Source: Streptomyces virginiae (GTDB taxonomy: Bacteria > Actinomycetota > Actinomycetes > Streptomycetales > Streptomycetaceae). From it: 64,000 nucleotides of DNA. The notes beneath the pieces are model-generated. The model searched no databases. It was given only the letters and a program-made list of their open reading frames with translations, and was not told the origin of the DNA. The stretch lies in the NCBI RefSeq assembly GCF_000720455.1, contig NZ_JOAK01000028.1:1-64000 (forward strand), given 5' to 3'. Position 1 is the first letter of the stretch. Each line of letters opens with the position of its first letter. Position numbers and translations under genes: made by a program. This document shows, piece by piece, positions 28,390-36,517 of this stretch.

Positions 28390-29421
28390 ATGCCCCCCCA
28401 CCACGACGCCGCCCGCCCGGCCCGCCGGAGCCTGGGGCGCGGCCCGGGAGCGGCCGCCGGGGCCCCGGCCCCCGCTCCGGCCGCGCCGGAGCCGGAGCCG
28501 GCCGAGGCGATCGACGGTCCGCCCGGCGGAGCCGCCGGGACCCCGGACGCGGCGGAGTCCGCAGAGGGGCCGCGGGAGCCCGCGGCGGGGCCCGCGGAGG
28601 GCGCTGCGGCCGGCACCGCCGCGGGCGACGGCCGGTTCACGCTGCGGCTCGACAACTTCGAGGGGCCGTTCGACCTGCTGCTCCAGCTGATCTCACGGCA
28701 CAAGCTCGACGTCACCGAGGTCGCGCTGTCCAAGGTCACCGACGAGTTCATGGCGTACATCCGGGCCATGGGTCCCGACTGGGACCTCGACCAGACCACC
28801 GAGTTCCTCGTCGTCGCCGCGACCCTGCTCGACCTGAAGGCCGCCCGGCTGCTGCCGGTCGCCGAGGTCGAGGACGAGGCCGACCTCGCCCTCCTGGAGG
28901 CCCGGGACCTGCTCTTCGCGCGCCTGCTGCAGTACCGCGCGTACAAGCAGATCGCCGACATCTTCGAGCGCCGCGCGGAGAGCGAGGGCAGGCGCTACCC
29001 CCGGACGGTGGGGCTGGAGCCGCACCACGCGGACCTGCTGCCGGACGTCGTCATCAGCATCGGCGCCGAAGGGTTCGCCCGGCTCGCGGTCAAGGCCATG
29101 CAGCCCAAGGCCAAGCCCCAGGTGTACGTGGACCACATCCACGCGCCCCTCGTCAGCGTGCGCGAGCAGGCCGGGCTGGTGGTGCGGATGCTGAAGGCGC
29201 GCGGGGAGGCCACCTTCCAGGAGCTCACCGAGGACGCCGAGGACACCCTCACCGTCGTGGCGCGCTTCCTGGCCCTCCTGGAGCTCTACCGGGAGAAGGC
29301 GGTCGTCCTCGACCAGGAGGAGGCCCTGCGGACCCTCACGGTGCGCTGGAGCGGCGGGGAGGGCGACGGCATGCCGACCGTGACCGACGAGTTCGACCAG
29401 ATCGTGGAGGTGAAGGATTGA
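28390..29421 (+). CDS. scpA: Segregation and condensation protein A (kleisin)
   Basis: A 343-aa kleisin subunit of the SMC-ScpAB condensin. The conserved N-terminal SMC-neck-binding part FTLRLDNFEGPFDLLLQLI begins at residue ~80, after a disordered Ala/Pro/Glu-rich extension. DFMAYIRAM-like and ATLLDLKAARLLP segments and the C-terminal winged helix (EDTLTVVARFLALLELYREK) follow. The extension makes it longer than the usual ~260 aa. No Shine-Dalgarno precedes ATG 28390. Its TGA overlaps the scpB start. Confidence 0.92.
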   Translation: MPPHHDAARPARRSLGRGPGAAAGAPAPAPAAPEPEPAEAIDGPPGGAAGTPDAAESAEGPREPAAGPAEGAAAGTAAGDGRFTLRLDNFEGPFDLLLQLISRHKLDVTEVALSKVTDEFMAYIRAMGPDWDLDQTTEFLVVAATLLDLKAARLLPVAEVEDEADLALLEARDLLFARLLQYRAYKQIADIFERRAESEGRRYPRTVGLEPHHADLLPDVVISIGAEGFARLAVKAMQPKAKPQVYVDHIHAPLVSVREQAGLVVRMLKARGEATFQELTEDAEDTLTVVARFLALLELYREKAVVLDQEEALRTLTVRWSGGEGDGMPTVTDEFDQIVEVKD

Positions 29422-30050
29422 GCAGCGACGTCAGCGCGGTGGCCGCGCTGGAACTGAAGCCGGCCCTGGAGGCCGTCCTCATGGTCGTCGACGAGCCCGC
29501 GACCGAGGCGCACCTGGCCAAGGTGCTGGAGCGCACCCCGCGCGAGGTCGCGGACGCGCTGCGGGAGCTCGCCGACGAGTACACGGCCGCCCGCAGGGGC
29601 TTCGAGCTGCGGCTCGTCGCGGGCGGATGGCGGTTCTACACCCGGGCGGAGTACGCCCCGGCCGTCGAGGGCTTCGTCCTGGACGGCCAGCAGGCCCGGC
29701 TCACCCAGGCGGCGCTGGAGACCCTGGCGGTCGTCGCGTACCGCCAGCCGGTGAGCCGCTCGCGGGTGTCCGCCGTGCGCGGAGTCAACTGTGACGGGGT
29801 CATGCGGACCCTCCTCCAGCGCGGTCTGGTGGAGGAGGCGGGGACGGAACCCGAAACAGGTGCGATCCTATACAGGACGACGAACTACTTTCTGGAGCGG
29901 ATGGGCCTGCGCGGCCTGGACGAGCTCCCGGAGCTCGCGCCCTTCCTCCCCGAGGCGGACGCGATCGAAGCCGAGACGCAAGAAGGTGTGCCGTCGTTCG
30001 ATCCGGACGCACCGGACACCGATGAAGACGACAAGACGACGGAACTTTGA
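29418..30050 (+). CDS. scpB: Segregation and condensation protein B
   Basis: A 210-aa double winged-helix protein that dimerises and binds ScpA in the condensin complex. Recognisable segments are LEAVLMVVDEPATEAHLA, QAALETLAVVAYRQPVSRS, the RGVNCDGVMRTLL helix and YRTTNYFLERMGL. The TTG start at 29418 overlaps the scpA stop (TTGA) and has GGAGG at 29406-29410, seven bases away. The acidic C-terminal tail of ~35 residues is beyond the fold. The stop overlaps the rluB start (TGATG). Confidence 0.93.
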   Translation: MSSDVSAVAALELKPALEAVLMVVDEPATEAHLAKVLERTPREVADALRELADEYTAARRGFELRLVAGGWRFYTRAEYAPAVEGFVLDGQQARLTQAALETLAVVAYRQPVSRSRVSAVRGVNCDGVMRTLLQRGLVEEAGTEPETGAILYRTTNYFLERMGLRGLDELPELAPFLPEADAIEAETQEGVPSFDPDAPDTDEDDKTTEL

Positions 30051-31384
30051 TGCGAAGCAGCGGCAACGGCAACGGTGGCAACAGGAACAGCGGCGGCGGT
30101 GGCGGCGGCGGGCGCGGTAACTCCCGCGGCGGCTCCTCCAGCGGCGGCGGTGGCTACCGCGGGAGCGGCTCCGGCGGTGGCAGCCGCGGCGGCAGCTCCG
30201 GCGGGTCCGGCGGGTCCCGTGGCGGCTCCTCCTCCGGCGGCTACCGCGGTGGCAGCTCCGGCGGTGGCAGCGGCTCCCGCGGCGGCTACCAGGGCGGCGG
30301 TGGCTACCAGGGCGGCGGCTCGGACTCGCGCGACCGCGACCAGCCGGCCCCCCGCATCCGCAACCCCCGCCCGGAGGAGCGCCGCTACGACGTCGGCCCC
30401 GAGGGCGAGCGCAGCGGACGCAGCGGCCCCAAGGCGGGCGGCGGCGGTGCCCGCGGCGCCGCGGCGCGCGGTGGCGCCAAGGGCGGTCCCCGGACCTCCC
30501 GGACCCCCGGCATCGGCGGCGCCGGCGGCCCGCGCAGCGGCCCGGGCAGCCGTAGCGGCCAGTCCCGCCCGCGCGAGCTGGACGCGCGCATCGAGGAGCG
30601 CGTGCGCGACCGGTACGCCGACAAGCCCGTGATCCGGACCCCGAAGACCTTCCCGGGCGCCGAGCAGGAGGGCGAGCGTCTGCAGAAGGTCCTCGCCCGC
30701 GCCGGCATGGGCTCGCGCCGCGCCTGTGAGGAGCTCATCGAGCAGGCCCGCGTCGAGGTCAACGGCGAGATCGTCACCGAGCAGGGCAAGCGCGTCCAGC
30801 CGAAGGACGAGATCAAGGTGGACGGTCTGACCGTCGCCACCCAGTCGTACCTGTTCTTCGCGCTGAACAAGCCGGCCGGTGTCGTCTCCACCATGGAGGA
30901 CCCCGACGGCCGCCAGTGCCTCGGCGACTACGTCACCAACCGCGAGACGCGCCTGTTCCACGTCGGCCGGCTGGACACCGAGACCGAGGGCATCATCCTG
31001 CTCACCAACCACGGCGAGCTGGCCCACCGCCTCACGCACCCGAAGTACGGCGTGAAGAAGACCTACGTCGCCGCCATCACCGGCTCGCTGCCGCGTGACA
31101 TCGGCAAGCGGCTCAAGGACGGCATCGAGCTCGAGGACGGCTGGGCGCGCGCCGACAACTTCCGCGTCCTGGACCAGGTCGGCAAGAACTACATGGTCGA
31201 GGTGACCCTCCACGAGGGCCGCAAGCACATCGTCCGCCGCATGCTGTCCGAGGCGGGCTTCCCCGTCGACAAGCTCGTGCGGACCTCCTTCGGTCCCATC
31301 GAGCTGGGCGACCAGAAGTCCGGCTGGCTGCGCCGCCTGACCAACACCGAGGTCGGCATGCTGATGCGCGAGGTCGGTCTGTAG
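30050..31384 (+). CDS. rluB: Pseudouridine synthase RluB-type with Gly/Ser/Arg-rich N-terminus
   Basis: A 444-aa protein. Residues 1-~200 are a low-complexity tract rich in Gly, Ser, Arg and Asn with GGSR and GGYRGG repeats. Residues ~205-265 are an S4 domain (LQKVLARAGMGSRRACEELI). The catalytic RsuA/RluB domain has HVGRLDTETEGIILLTN, with the Asp nucleophile, and KTYVAAITG. The family modifies 23S rRNA (around position 2605 in E. coli) or 16S rRNA. The link scpA-scpB-rluB is widespread in bacteria. The long RG-rich extension is unlike enterobacterial members and resembles the tract of the protein at 238. Confidence 0.92.
   Translation: MRSSGNGNGGNRNSGGGGGGGRGNSRGGSSSGGGGYRGSGSGGGSRGGSSGGSGGSRGGSSSGGYRGGSSGGGSGSRGGYQGGGGYQGGGSDSRDRDQPAPRIRNPRPEERRYDVGPEGERSGRSGPKAGGGGARGAAARGGAKGGPRTSRTPGIGGAGGPRSGPGSRSGQSRPRELDARIEERVRDRYADKPVIRTPKTFPGAEQEGERLQKVLARAGMGSRRACEELIEQARVEVNGEIVTEQGKRVQPKDEIKVDGLTVATQSYLFFALNKPAGVVSTMEDPDGRQCLGDYVTNRETRLFHVGRLDTETEGIILLTNHGELAHRLTHPKYGVKKTYVAAITGSLPRDIGKRLKDGIELEDGWARADNFRVLDQVGKNYMVEVTLHEGRKHIVRRMLSEAGFPVDKLVRTSFGPIELGDQKSGWLRRLTNTEVGMLMREVGL
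30056..30345 (+). repeat. Low-complexity GGC/AGC repeat encoding the Gly/Ser tract
   Basis: Imperfect short repeats such as GGCGGCTCC and GGTGGCAGC encode the Gly/Ser/Arg/Tyr tract of the pseudouridine synthase. The composition also opens long false frames on the minus strand. Confidence 0.75.
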
Positions 31385-31410
31385 GACCGCCCGCAGGACC
31401 CCGCTCCACC

Positions 31411-31450
31411 GGAAGAGCCCGCAGTGCCCACGGCACTGCGGGCTTTTCCC
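31411..31450 (+). terminator. Terminator after the scp-rluB operon
   Basis: An 18-bp stem (31411-31428 with 31432-31449) has one G-U pair and a three-base loop, and includes CTTTTCC at its 3' end. It lies 26 bases after the rluB stop. Confidence 0.85.
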
Positions 31451-31472
31451 TTGCCCCGGCCCCGCACCCCTG

Positions 31473-31495
31473 TTTATAGTCACAGTGACTATTAA
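31473..31495. promoter_or_regulatory. Palindromic operator, candidate NrtR box, over the pnuC promoter
   Basis: ATAGTCAC (31476-31483) and GTGACTAT (31485-31492) are perfect inverted arms around a central A, extended by matching T/A pairs outside one mismatch. A TATAGT -10-like hexamer (31475-31480) overlaps the left arm. The Nudix-HTH repressor encoded in the same operon (33197-33937) is the obvious candidate to bind it; that link is inference. Confidence 0.7.
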
Positions 31496-31512
31496 AGGAA
31501 GTGGGGCTCGGC

Positions 31513-32124
31513 ATGAACTGGACCTTGAGCTGGACCGAGGTGCTCGGCTTCGCCACGGGCGCCCTGTGCGTCTGGCTGGTGGCCCGTCAGCACATCGCCA
31601 ACTGGCCGATCGGGATCGCCAACAACGTCTTCTTCATCGTGCTCTTCGCCCAGGCCGGCCTGTACGCCGACGCCGGGCTCCAGATCGTCTTCATCGCCCT
31701 GGCCGCGTACGGCTGGTGGTCCTGGACCCACGGGGGTGGACCAGGAACCGCCCAAGCCCTGCCGGTGCGCCGCACCACGCGCACCGAATGGGCCTGGCTG
31801 GCCGCCGCCGGGGCGGTGGCGACGCTCGGCCTGACCCTGCTCCTCGCCCGGGCCACCGACTCCACCGTCCCCTTCTGGGACGCGGCCACGACCGTGCTCT
31901 CCCTCGCGGCGACCTACGGCCAGTGCCGCAAGCTCGTCGAGTCCTGGTGGCTGTGGATCGCCGCGGACCTCGTCTACGTCCCCCTGTACGTCTACAAGGG
32001 GCTCCACCTCACCGCCCTGCTCTACGTCGGCTTCCTCGCGCTGTGCGTCGTGGGCCTGCTCGGCTGGCGGAGGTCGCTCCCGGAGCGCACCGCCCCCGCG
32101 GCGGCCGTGGAGGCGACGGCATGA
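31513..32124 (+). CDS. pnuC: PnuC-type nicotinamide riboside transporter
   Basis: A 203-aa membrane protein with about seven hydrophobic segments. The family pattern is clear: WTEVLGFATGALCVWLVAR, NWPIGIANNVFFIVLF, AAYGWWSWTHG and a C-terminal DLVYVPLYVYKGLHLTALLY. PnuC proteins import nicotinamide riboside by facilitated diffusion, trapped by phosphorylation in the cell (family knowledge). ATG 31513 has AAGGAA at 31495-31500; an in-frame GTG at 31501 is too close to that site. Its stop overlaps the nadR start (ATGA). Confidence 0.9.
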   Translation: MNWTLSWTEVLGFATGALCVWLVARQHIANWPIGIANNVFFIVLFAQAGLYADAGLQIVFIALAAYGWWSWTHGGGPGTAQALPVRRTTRTEWAWLAAAGAVATLGLTLLLARATDSTVPFWDAATTVLSLAATYGQCRKLVESWWLWIAADLVYVPLYVYKGLHLTALLYVGFLALCVVGLLGWRRSLPERTAPAAAVEATA

Positions 32125-33200
32125 GGCGCTTCGGCCACGGGCTGGTGCTCGGCAAGTTCTACCCGCCGCACGCCGGCCACCACCACCTGGTGCGCACCGC
32201 CCAGGACCGCTGCGAGCGGCTGACCGTCCTGGTCTGCGCGGCCTCCGTGGAGTCCGTGCCGCTCGCCGACCGCGTCGCCTGGATGCGCGAGGCCCACCCG
32301 GACGCGGACGTCGTCGGAGCCGTCGACGACATCCCCGTCGACCTGCACGATCCGGCGGTCTGGGAGGCCCACATGGCGATCTTCCGGGCCGCGGTCGGCC
32401 GGCCCGTCGACGCCGTCTTCACCTCGGAGGAGTACGGGACCGAACTCGCCCGCAGGTTCGGCGCCGAGGAGGTCTGCGTGGACCCCGCGCGGACCCTCTT
32501 CCCGGTGTCCGGGACGGCCGTCCGGGCCGACCCCGCCGCCTGCTGGGACTTCCTGGGACCCGCCGTACGGGCCCGCCTCGCACGCCGCGTCGTCGTACTC
32601 GGCGCCGAGTCCACCGGGACGACGACGCTGTCCCGGGACCTGGCCGCGCACCTGCGGGCGCGCGGCGGGGTCTGGTCGGCGACCGGCTGGGTCGCCGAGT
32701 ACGGACGCCGCCACAGCGAGGACAAGCTCGCCGCGGCCAGGGCCGCCGACCCGGGCGCCACGTGGGCGGACGTCACCTTCACCTCGGAGGAGTTCCCGCT
32801 GATCGCCCGCCGCCAGGACGCGGAGGAGGAGCGGGCCGCCCGCCAGGGCTCCCCGGTGCTGATCTGCGACACCGACTCCTTCGCCACCGGCATCTGGCAC
32901 GAGCGGTACATGGGCGGCCGCAACGCCGAGGTCGAGCGGATCGCCTCCCGCACCCACCGGGACCTCTACCTGCTGACCGAGGACGCCGACGTGCCCTTCG
33001 AGGACGACGGACTGCGCGACGGCCCCCAGCTCAGACCCTGGATGACCCGGCGGTTCCGCGAGGAGCTGGAGGCGACCGGACGGCGCTTCCTGTCCCTGCG
33101 CGGGGACCGGCGGGAGCGGCTGGCCACGGCCGTGGCGGCCGTGGACGAACTGCTCGCCGAAGGCTGGCGGTTCGCCGACCCGCTCCCGGAGAACCGATGA
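32121..33200 (+). CDS. nadR: NadR-like NMN adenylyltransferase / ribosylnicotinamide kinase
   Basis: A 359-aa bifunctional protein without the DNA-binding domain of enteric NadR. Residues ~1-165 are a nucleotidyltransferase: GKFYPPHAGHHHLV has the HxGH motif. Residues ~175-359 are the P-loop ribosylnicotinamide kinase. Its Walker A-like stretch GAESTGTTTLS has Thr where the canonical Lys should be. Together the two activities would convert imported nicotinamide riboside to NMN and NAD. It overlaps pnuC and nrtR by ATGA on both sides. Confidence 0.88.
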   Translation: MRRFGHGLVLGKFYPPHAGHHHLVRTAQDRCERLTVLVCAASVESVPLADRVAWMREAHPDADVVGAVDDIPVDLHDPAVWEAHMAIFRAAVGRPVDAVFTSEEYGTELARRFGAEEVCVDPARTLFPVSGTAVRADPAACWDFLGPAVRARLARRVVVLGAESTGTTTLSRDLAAHLRARGGVWSATGWVAEYGRRHSEDKLAAARAADPGATWADVTFTSEEFPLIARRQDAEEERAARQGSPVLICDTDSFATGIWHERYMGGRNAEVERIASRTHRDLYLLTEDADVPFEDDGLRDGPQLRPWMTRRFREELEATGRRFLSLRGDRRERLATAVAAVDELLAEGWRFADPLPENR

Positions 33201-33937
33201 GCGGCGCGCCGGAGCCGGGCTATGACCCGTACGCCTTCGAGCCGTTCGCGGTGACCGTCGACCTCGCCGTGTTCACCGTGCGCGGCGGCGCCCTGCACGT
33301 GCTGCTGATCCGGCGCGGCCAGGAGCCGTTCGCGGGCGCCTGGGCGCTGCCCGGCGGGTTCGTCCTGCCCAGGGAGTCCGCAGAGACGGCCGCCCGGCGC
33401 GAACTGGCCGAGGAGACCGGCCTGCCGCAGCAGGTCGTGGCCGACCTGCACCTGGAGCAGCTGCGCACCTACAGCGAGCCGGACCGCGATCCCCGGATGC
33501 GGGTCGTCTCGGTGGCCTTCACCGCCCTCGTCCCGGACCTGCCGGAACCGGCGGCGGAAGGCGGCGGGGACGCGGCCCAGGCCCGCTGGCTGCCCCTGGG
33601 GCAGGCCCCGGACCTGGCCTTCGACCACGCGGCGATCCTGGCCGACGCACGGGTACGGATCCGCTCGAAGCTGGAGTACACCTGCCTGGCCACCGCCTTC
33701 TGCCCGCCCGAGTTCACGCTCGGCGAGCTCCTGGCCGTCTACGAGACCGTCTGGGACACCGTCCTCGACCGCCCCAACTTCCGCCGCAAGGTCCTCACGA
33801 CGCCCGGGTTCGTCGAGGCCGTACCGGGCGCCGCCCGGCTCACCGGAGGCCGCGGCAAACCGGCCGCCCTCTACCGGGCCGGCCCGGCGACCGCCCTCCA
33901 CCCACCCCTGCTCCGACCGGAAGGACCCACCCGATGA
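33197..33937 (+). CDS. nrtR: NrtR-type Nudix transcriptional regulator of NAD metabolism
   Basis: A 246-aa protein with an N-terminal Nudix domain and a C-terminal winged helix (SKLEYTCLATAFCPPEFTLGELLAVYETVWDTVLDRPNFRRKVL), the NrtR layout. The Nudix box, from GFVLPRE to RRELAEETGL, keeps all catalytic residues, so it may still hydrolyse ADP-ribose-like ligands; many NrtR proteins have lost this. NrtR repressors are released by ADP-ribose (family knowledge). ATG 33197 overlaps the nadR stop; its own stop overlaps the ADP-ribosylglycohydrolase start. Confidence 0.9.
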   Translation: MSGAPEPGYDPYAFEPFAVTVDLAVFTVRGGALHVLLIRRGQEPFAGAWALPGGFVLPRESAETAARRELAEETGLPQQVVADLHLEQLRTYSEPDRDPRMRVVSVAFTALVPDLPEPAAEGGGDAAQARWLPLGQAPDLAFDHAAILADARVRIRSKLEYTCLATAFCPPEFTLGELLAVYETVWDTVLDRPNFRRKVLTTPGFVEAVPGAARLTGGRGKPAALYRAGPATALHPPLLRPEGPTR

Positions 33938-34944
33938 CGAAGCGAGCCGCGACCGGCGCGCTGGTCGGCCTGGCCCTCGGCGACGCCCTGGGCTTCCCGA
34001 CCGAGTTCAACGACGTTCCCGCGATCCTCGCCAAGACGGGCCCGTGGCGCGAGATGCGCCTGCCCCGCCCGGCGATCGTCACGGACGACACCCAGATGAC
34101 GCTCGCCCTGGCGCGCGGCATACGGACCGCGACCGACCGCGGCAGGGTGGGCCCGCTGCGTCTGACCCGCCCGGTCCGGGAGGAGTTCGTCGACTGGTAC
34201 CACTCCCCGGAGAACAACCGGGCGCCCGGCAACACCTGCCTGCGGGCCTGCGCCCTGCTGAACGACCCGCAGCGCGACTGGCACGACGCCAGCCAGACCG
34301 GCTCCAAGGGCTGCGGGGCGAACATGCGGGTGGCCCCCGTCGGGCTCGTCCCCGGCTGGACCGACGAGGAACGGGCCGGAGCGGCCCAGCTCCAGTCCGC
34401 CCTCACCCACGGCCACGCCACGGCGCTCGCCGCCTCCGACCTGACCGCACGGGCGGTGCACCTGCTGGCCTCCGGCACCGAGGTCACCGGCCTCGTCGGG
34501 CGGCTGCGCTCGTACGCCCTGGAGAACCGCACCCGCTACCACGAGCGCTGGCTGGGCGACCTCTGGATGCGGACCGCCTCCGACGCCACCGCGGAGTCCT
34601 TCATCGCGCGCGGCTGGGACGAGTGCCTGGCGGTGCTGGACCGGCTCGCGGCCGCCCTGCGCTCCCCGTCCCCGGAGACCGACCCCTGCCTGACCACCGG
34701 CGACGGCTGGATCGCCGAGGAGGCCCTCGCCACCGCCCTGCAGTGCTTCCTGCTCTTCCCCGAGGAACCCCTGACGGCGCTGCGCCGCGCCGCCTGCACG
34801 AAGGGCGACTCCGACTCCATCGCCTGCCTCGCCGGCGCCTTCGCCGGAGCCCACCTCGGAGCGGACGTCTGGCCGCGCGAATGGGAGGGCCGCATCGAGT
34901 ACCGGGACGAACTCCTGGCCTTCGGCGCCCTCTGGGATGCTTGA
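33934..34944 (+). CDS. ADP-ribosylglycohydrolase family protein (DraG/ARH-like)
   Basis: A 336-aa all-alpha hydrolase. GLALGDALGFPTEF and IVTDDTQMTLALARGI carry the N-terminal metal-binding Asp residues, and TKGDSDSIACLAGAFAGA holds the C-terminal Mg-binding Asp pair. The family removes ADP-ribose from proteins or nucleic acids. Start ATG 33934 overlaps the nrtR stop (ATGA) and has GGAAGGA at 33919-33925. It is the fourth gene of the NAD operon, which suggests coupling to NAD supply or recovery of ADP-ribose. Confidence 0.9.
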   Translation: MTKRAATGALVGLALGDALGFPTEFNDVPAILAKTGPWREMRLPRPAIVTDDTQMTLALARGIRTATDRGRVGPLRLTRPVREEFVDWYHSPENNRAPGNTCLRACALLNDPQRDWHDASQTGSKGCGANMRVAPVGLVPGWTDEERAGAAQLQSALTHGHATALAASDLTARAVHLLASGTEVTGLVGRLRSYALENRTRYHERWLGDLWMRTASDATAESFIARGWDECLAVLDRLAAALRSPSPETDPCLTTGDGWIAEEALATALQCFLLFPEEPLTALRRAACTKGDSDSIACLAGAFAGAHLGADVWPREWEGRIEYRDELLAFGALWDA

Positions 34945-34947
34945 TCC

Positions 34948-35715
34948 ATGCTGGACGCCCTGAGTATCGACCTGACCCCCGTCGTGGCCGAGCAGCCCGA
35001 CCCGCTGCTCTTCGCCACCGTCTCGGGAGCCCACCTGTACGGCTTCCCGTCGCGGGACTCCGACATCGACCTGCGAGGGGCGCACCTGCTGCCGGTCGAG
35101 GACCTCCTGGGCCTGCGCGAGCCGGAGGAGACCCGCACCCGCATGTGGGACCGGGACGACGTGGAGATGGACCTCGTCACGCACGACCTGCGCAAGTTCG
35201 TCCGCCTGATGCTCAACCGCAACGGCTACGTACTGGAGCAGCTGCTCTCCCCGCTCGTCGTCCACACGACGCCGGCGCACGAGGAACTGGTCGCCCTGGC
35301 GCCGGGCGTCCTGACCTCCCACCACGCCCACCACTACCGGGGGTTCGCGAACACCCAGTGGCGGCTGTTCGAGAAGGCCGCCGAACTCAAGCCGCTCCTC
35401 TACGCCTTCCGGGCGCTGCTCACCGGCATCCACCTGATGCGGTCGGCCGAGGTGCAGGCGCACCTGCCGACCCTGCTGACCGAGGTGCCGGAGGCGCCGC
35501 CGTACCTCGCCGCCCTGATCGAGGCGAAGACGGCCGCCGAGCACGGGGGCTACGAGGGCCCGCCCGTCGCCGCGGTCCGGAAGGACTTCGAGGCGCTGCA
35601 CGCCGTGCTGGACACCGCGCAGGCGGCCACCGCGCTGCCCGAGCACGGGTCGGCGTACGACGCGCTGGACGCCTTCGTCGTCCGGCGGCGGGCCCCGGGG
35701 GGCCTACGCGGCTGA
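34948..35715 (+). CDS. RlaP-type nucleotidyltransferase
   Basis: A 255-aa protein of the DNA-polymerase-beta-like nucleotidyltransferase group (Pfam PF10127 type). The catalytic motif is VSGAHLYGFPSRDSDIDLRG, with the metal-binding Asp-x-Asp; MDLVTHDLRKFVRLMLNRNG and a central YRGFA motif follow. The RlaP name comes from linkage to RNA ligases in predicted RNA-repair systems (family knowledge). It starts four bases after the ADP-ribosylglycohydrolase stop, so it is the last gene of the NAD operon. Its substrate is unknown. Confidence 0.82.
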   Translation: MLDALSIDLTPVVAEQPDPLLFATVSGAHLYGFPSRDSDIDLRGAHLLPVEDLLGLREPEETRTRMWDRDDVEMDLVTHDLRKFVRLMLNRNGYVLEQLLSPLVVHTTPAHEELVALAPGVLTSHHAHHYRGFANTQWRLFEKAAELKPLLYAFRALLTGIHLMRSAEVQAHLPTLLTEVPEAPPYLAALIEAKTAAEHGGYEGPPVAAVRKDFEALHAVLDTAQAATALPEHGSAYDALDAFVVRRRAPGGLRG

Positions 35716-35762
35716 CACGACCTACGCGGCTGACGCGGCTGACGCGGCTGACGCGGCTGACG
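35703..35762. repeat. 9-bp tandem repeat and 18-bp duplication at convergent gene ends
   Basis: GCGGCTGAC recurs about every nine bases from 35726 to 35760. CCTACGCGGCTGAC also occurs at 35703 and again at 35721, so an 18-base unit carries both the TGA of the plus-strand gene and the TAG of the minus-strand gene. On the minus strand the repeat encodes a Ser-Ala-Ala tail. Confidence 0.8.
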
Positions 35763-36429
35763 CGCGCCGGGCGCGGACGAGGAAGTCCTCCACCCGGGCC
35801 CGGTCCGGTTCCTCCGGCAGGGGGGTGCCGGCCAGGGCCTTGTCCGTCTCCTCCTGCAGGCCCGTCATCCAGGCGTCGACCTCGTCCCAGGTGAGCTCCC
35901 CGCGGCGCACCGCGAGGAGGCGGTCGCGGTACGGGCCCGCGTCGATGGTCAGAGTGCCGGTGCGCAGCAGGTCGCGGCAGGACAGCAGCAGGCGCAGCAG
36001 GTGCATGGCGTGCTTCCAGCGCGGCGCGCCGTGGACGCGGACGTCCGCGAGGAGTTTGCCGTGCTGGGAGGCCGCGTACCGGCTGAAGCTGGTGTGGGCG
36101 CGGCGGGAGAGGAAGGCCGCGCGCAGCGAGAGCAGCTCCGCGCCGACCGGACCGACGTGCTCCACCAGGGGTGAGTGCAGGCACTCCAGGATGTTCGGGT
36201 TGGCGCGCAGGGCGAGTTCGCAGAAGCGCTCCAGCTCCCAGGAGAACTCCTCGTCCCGAGGCCCCTCCACGTGCGTGGGGGGCTTGGCGAACCCCCAGAA
36301 CAGCGGCGTCGGGGCGAGGTAGACACCACGCCGGTCGGTGTCGCTGGTCTCCGTGGCCAGCCCGAAGGCCCGGGAGCCCACCACGCACCGGTAGACCGTG
36401 TGGTCCCGTACCAGCGTCAGATCGTCCAT
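35722..36429 (-). CDS. Second RlaP-type nucleotidyltransferase
   Basis: A 235-aa paralogue-like nucleotidyltransferase of the PF10127 type: VVGSRAFGLATETSDTDRRG is the GSxxxGL...SDxDxRG catalytic motif; ERFCELALRANPNILECL and FSRYAASQHGKL follow. The C-terminus ends in a Ser-Ala-Ala repeat encoded by a 9-bp tandem repeat. It faces the first nucleotidyltransferase with six bases between stops. TAGGCT lies exactly six bases before the ATG and there is no Shine-Dalgarno, so the mRNA is probably leaderless. Confidence 0.82.
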   Translation of the reverse strand: MDDLTLVRDHTVYRCVVGSRAFGLATETSDTDRRGVYLAPTPLFWGFAKPPTHVEGPRDEEFSWELERFCELALRANPNILECLHSPLVEHVGPVGAELLSLRAAFLSRRAHTSFSRYAASQHGKLLADVRVHGAPRWKHAMHLLRLLLSCRDLLRTGTLTIDAGPYRDRLLAVRRGELTWDEVDAWMTGLQEETDKALAGTPLPEEPDRARVEDFLVRARRASAASAASAASAA

Positions 36430-36517
36430 CCCGGGAGCCTACGCCAGGACGCTCCCGCCCTGCCGGGCCGTTTCCGCGGGCCGGCAGGGCCGTGAGCGCC
36501 TCTCTGGGGGAGTGTCG

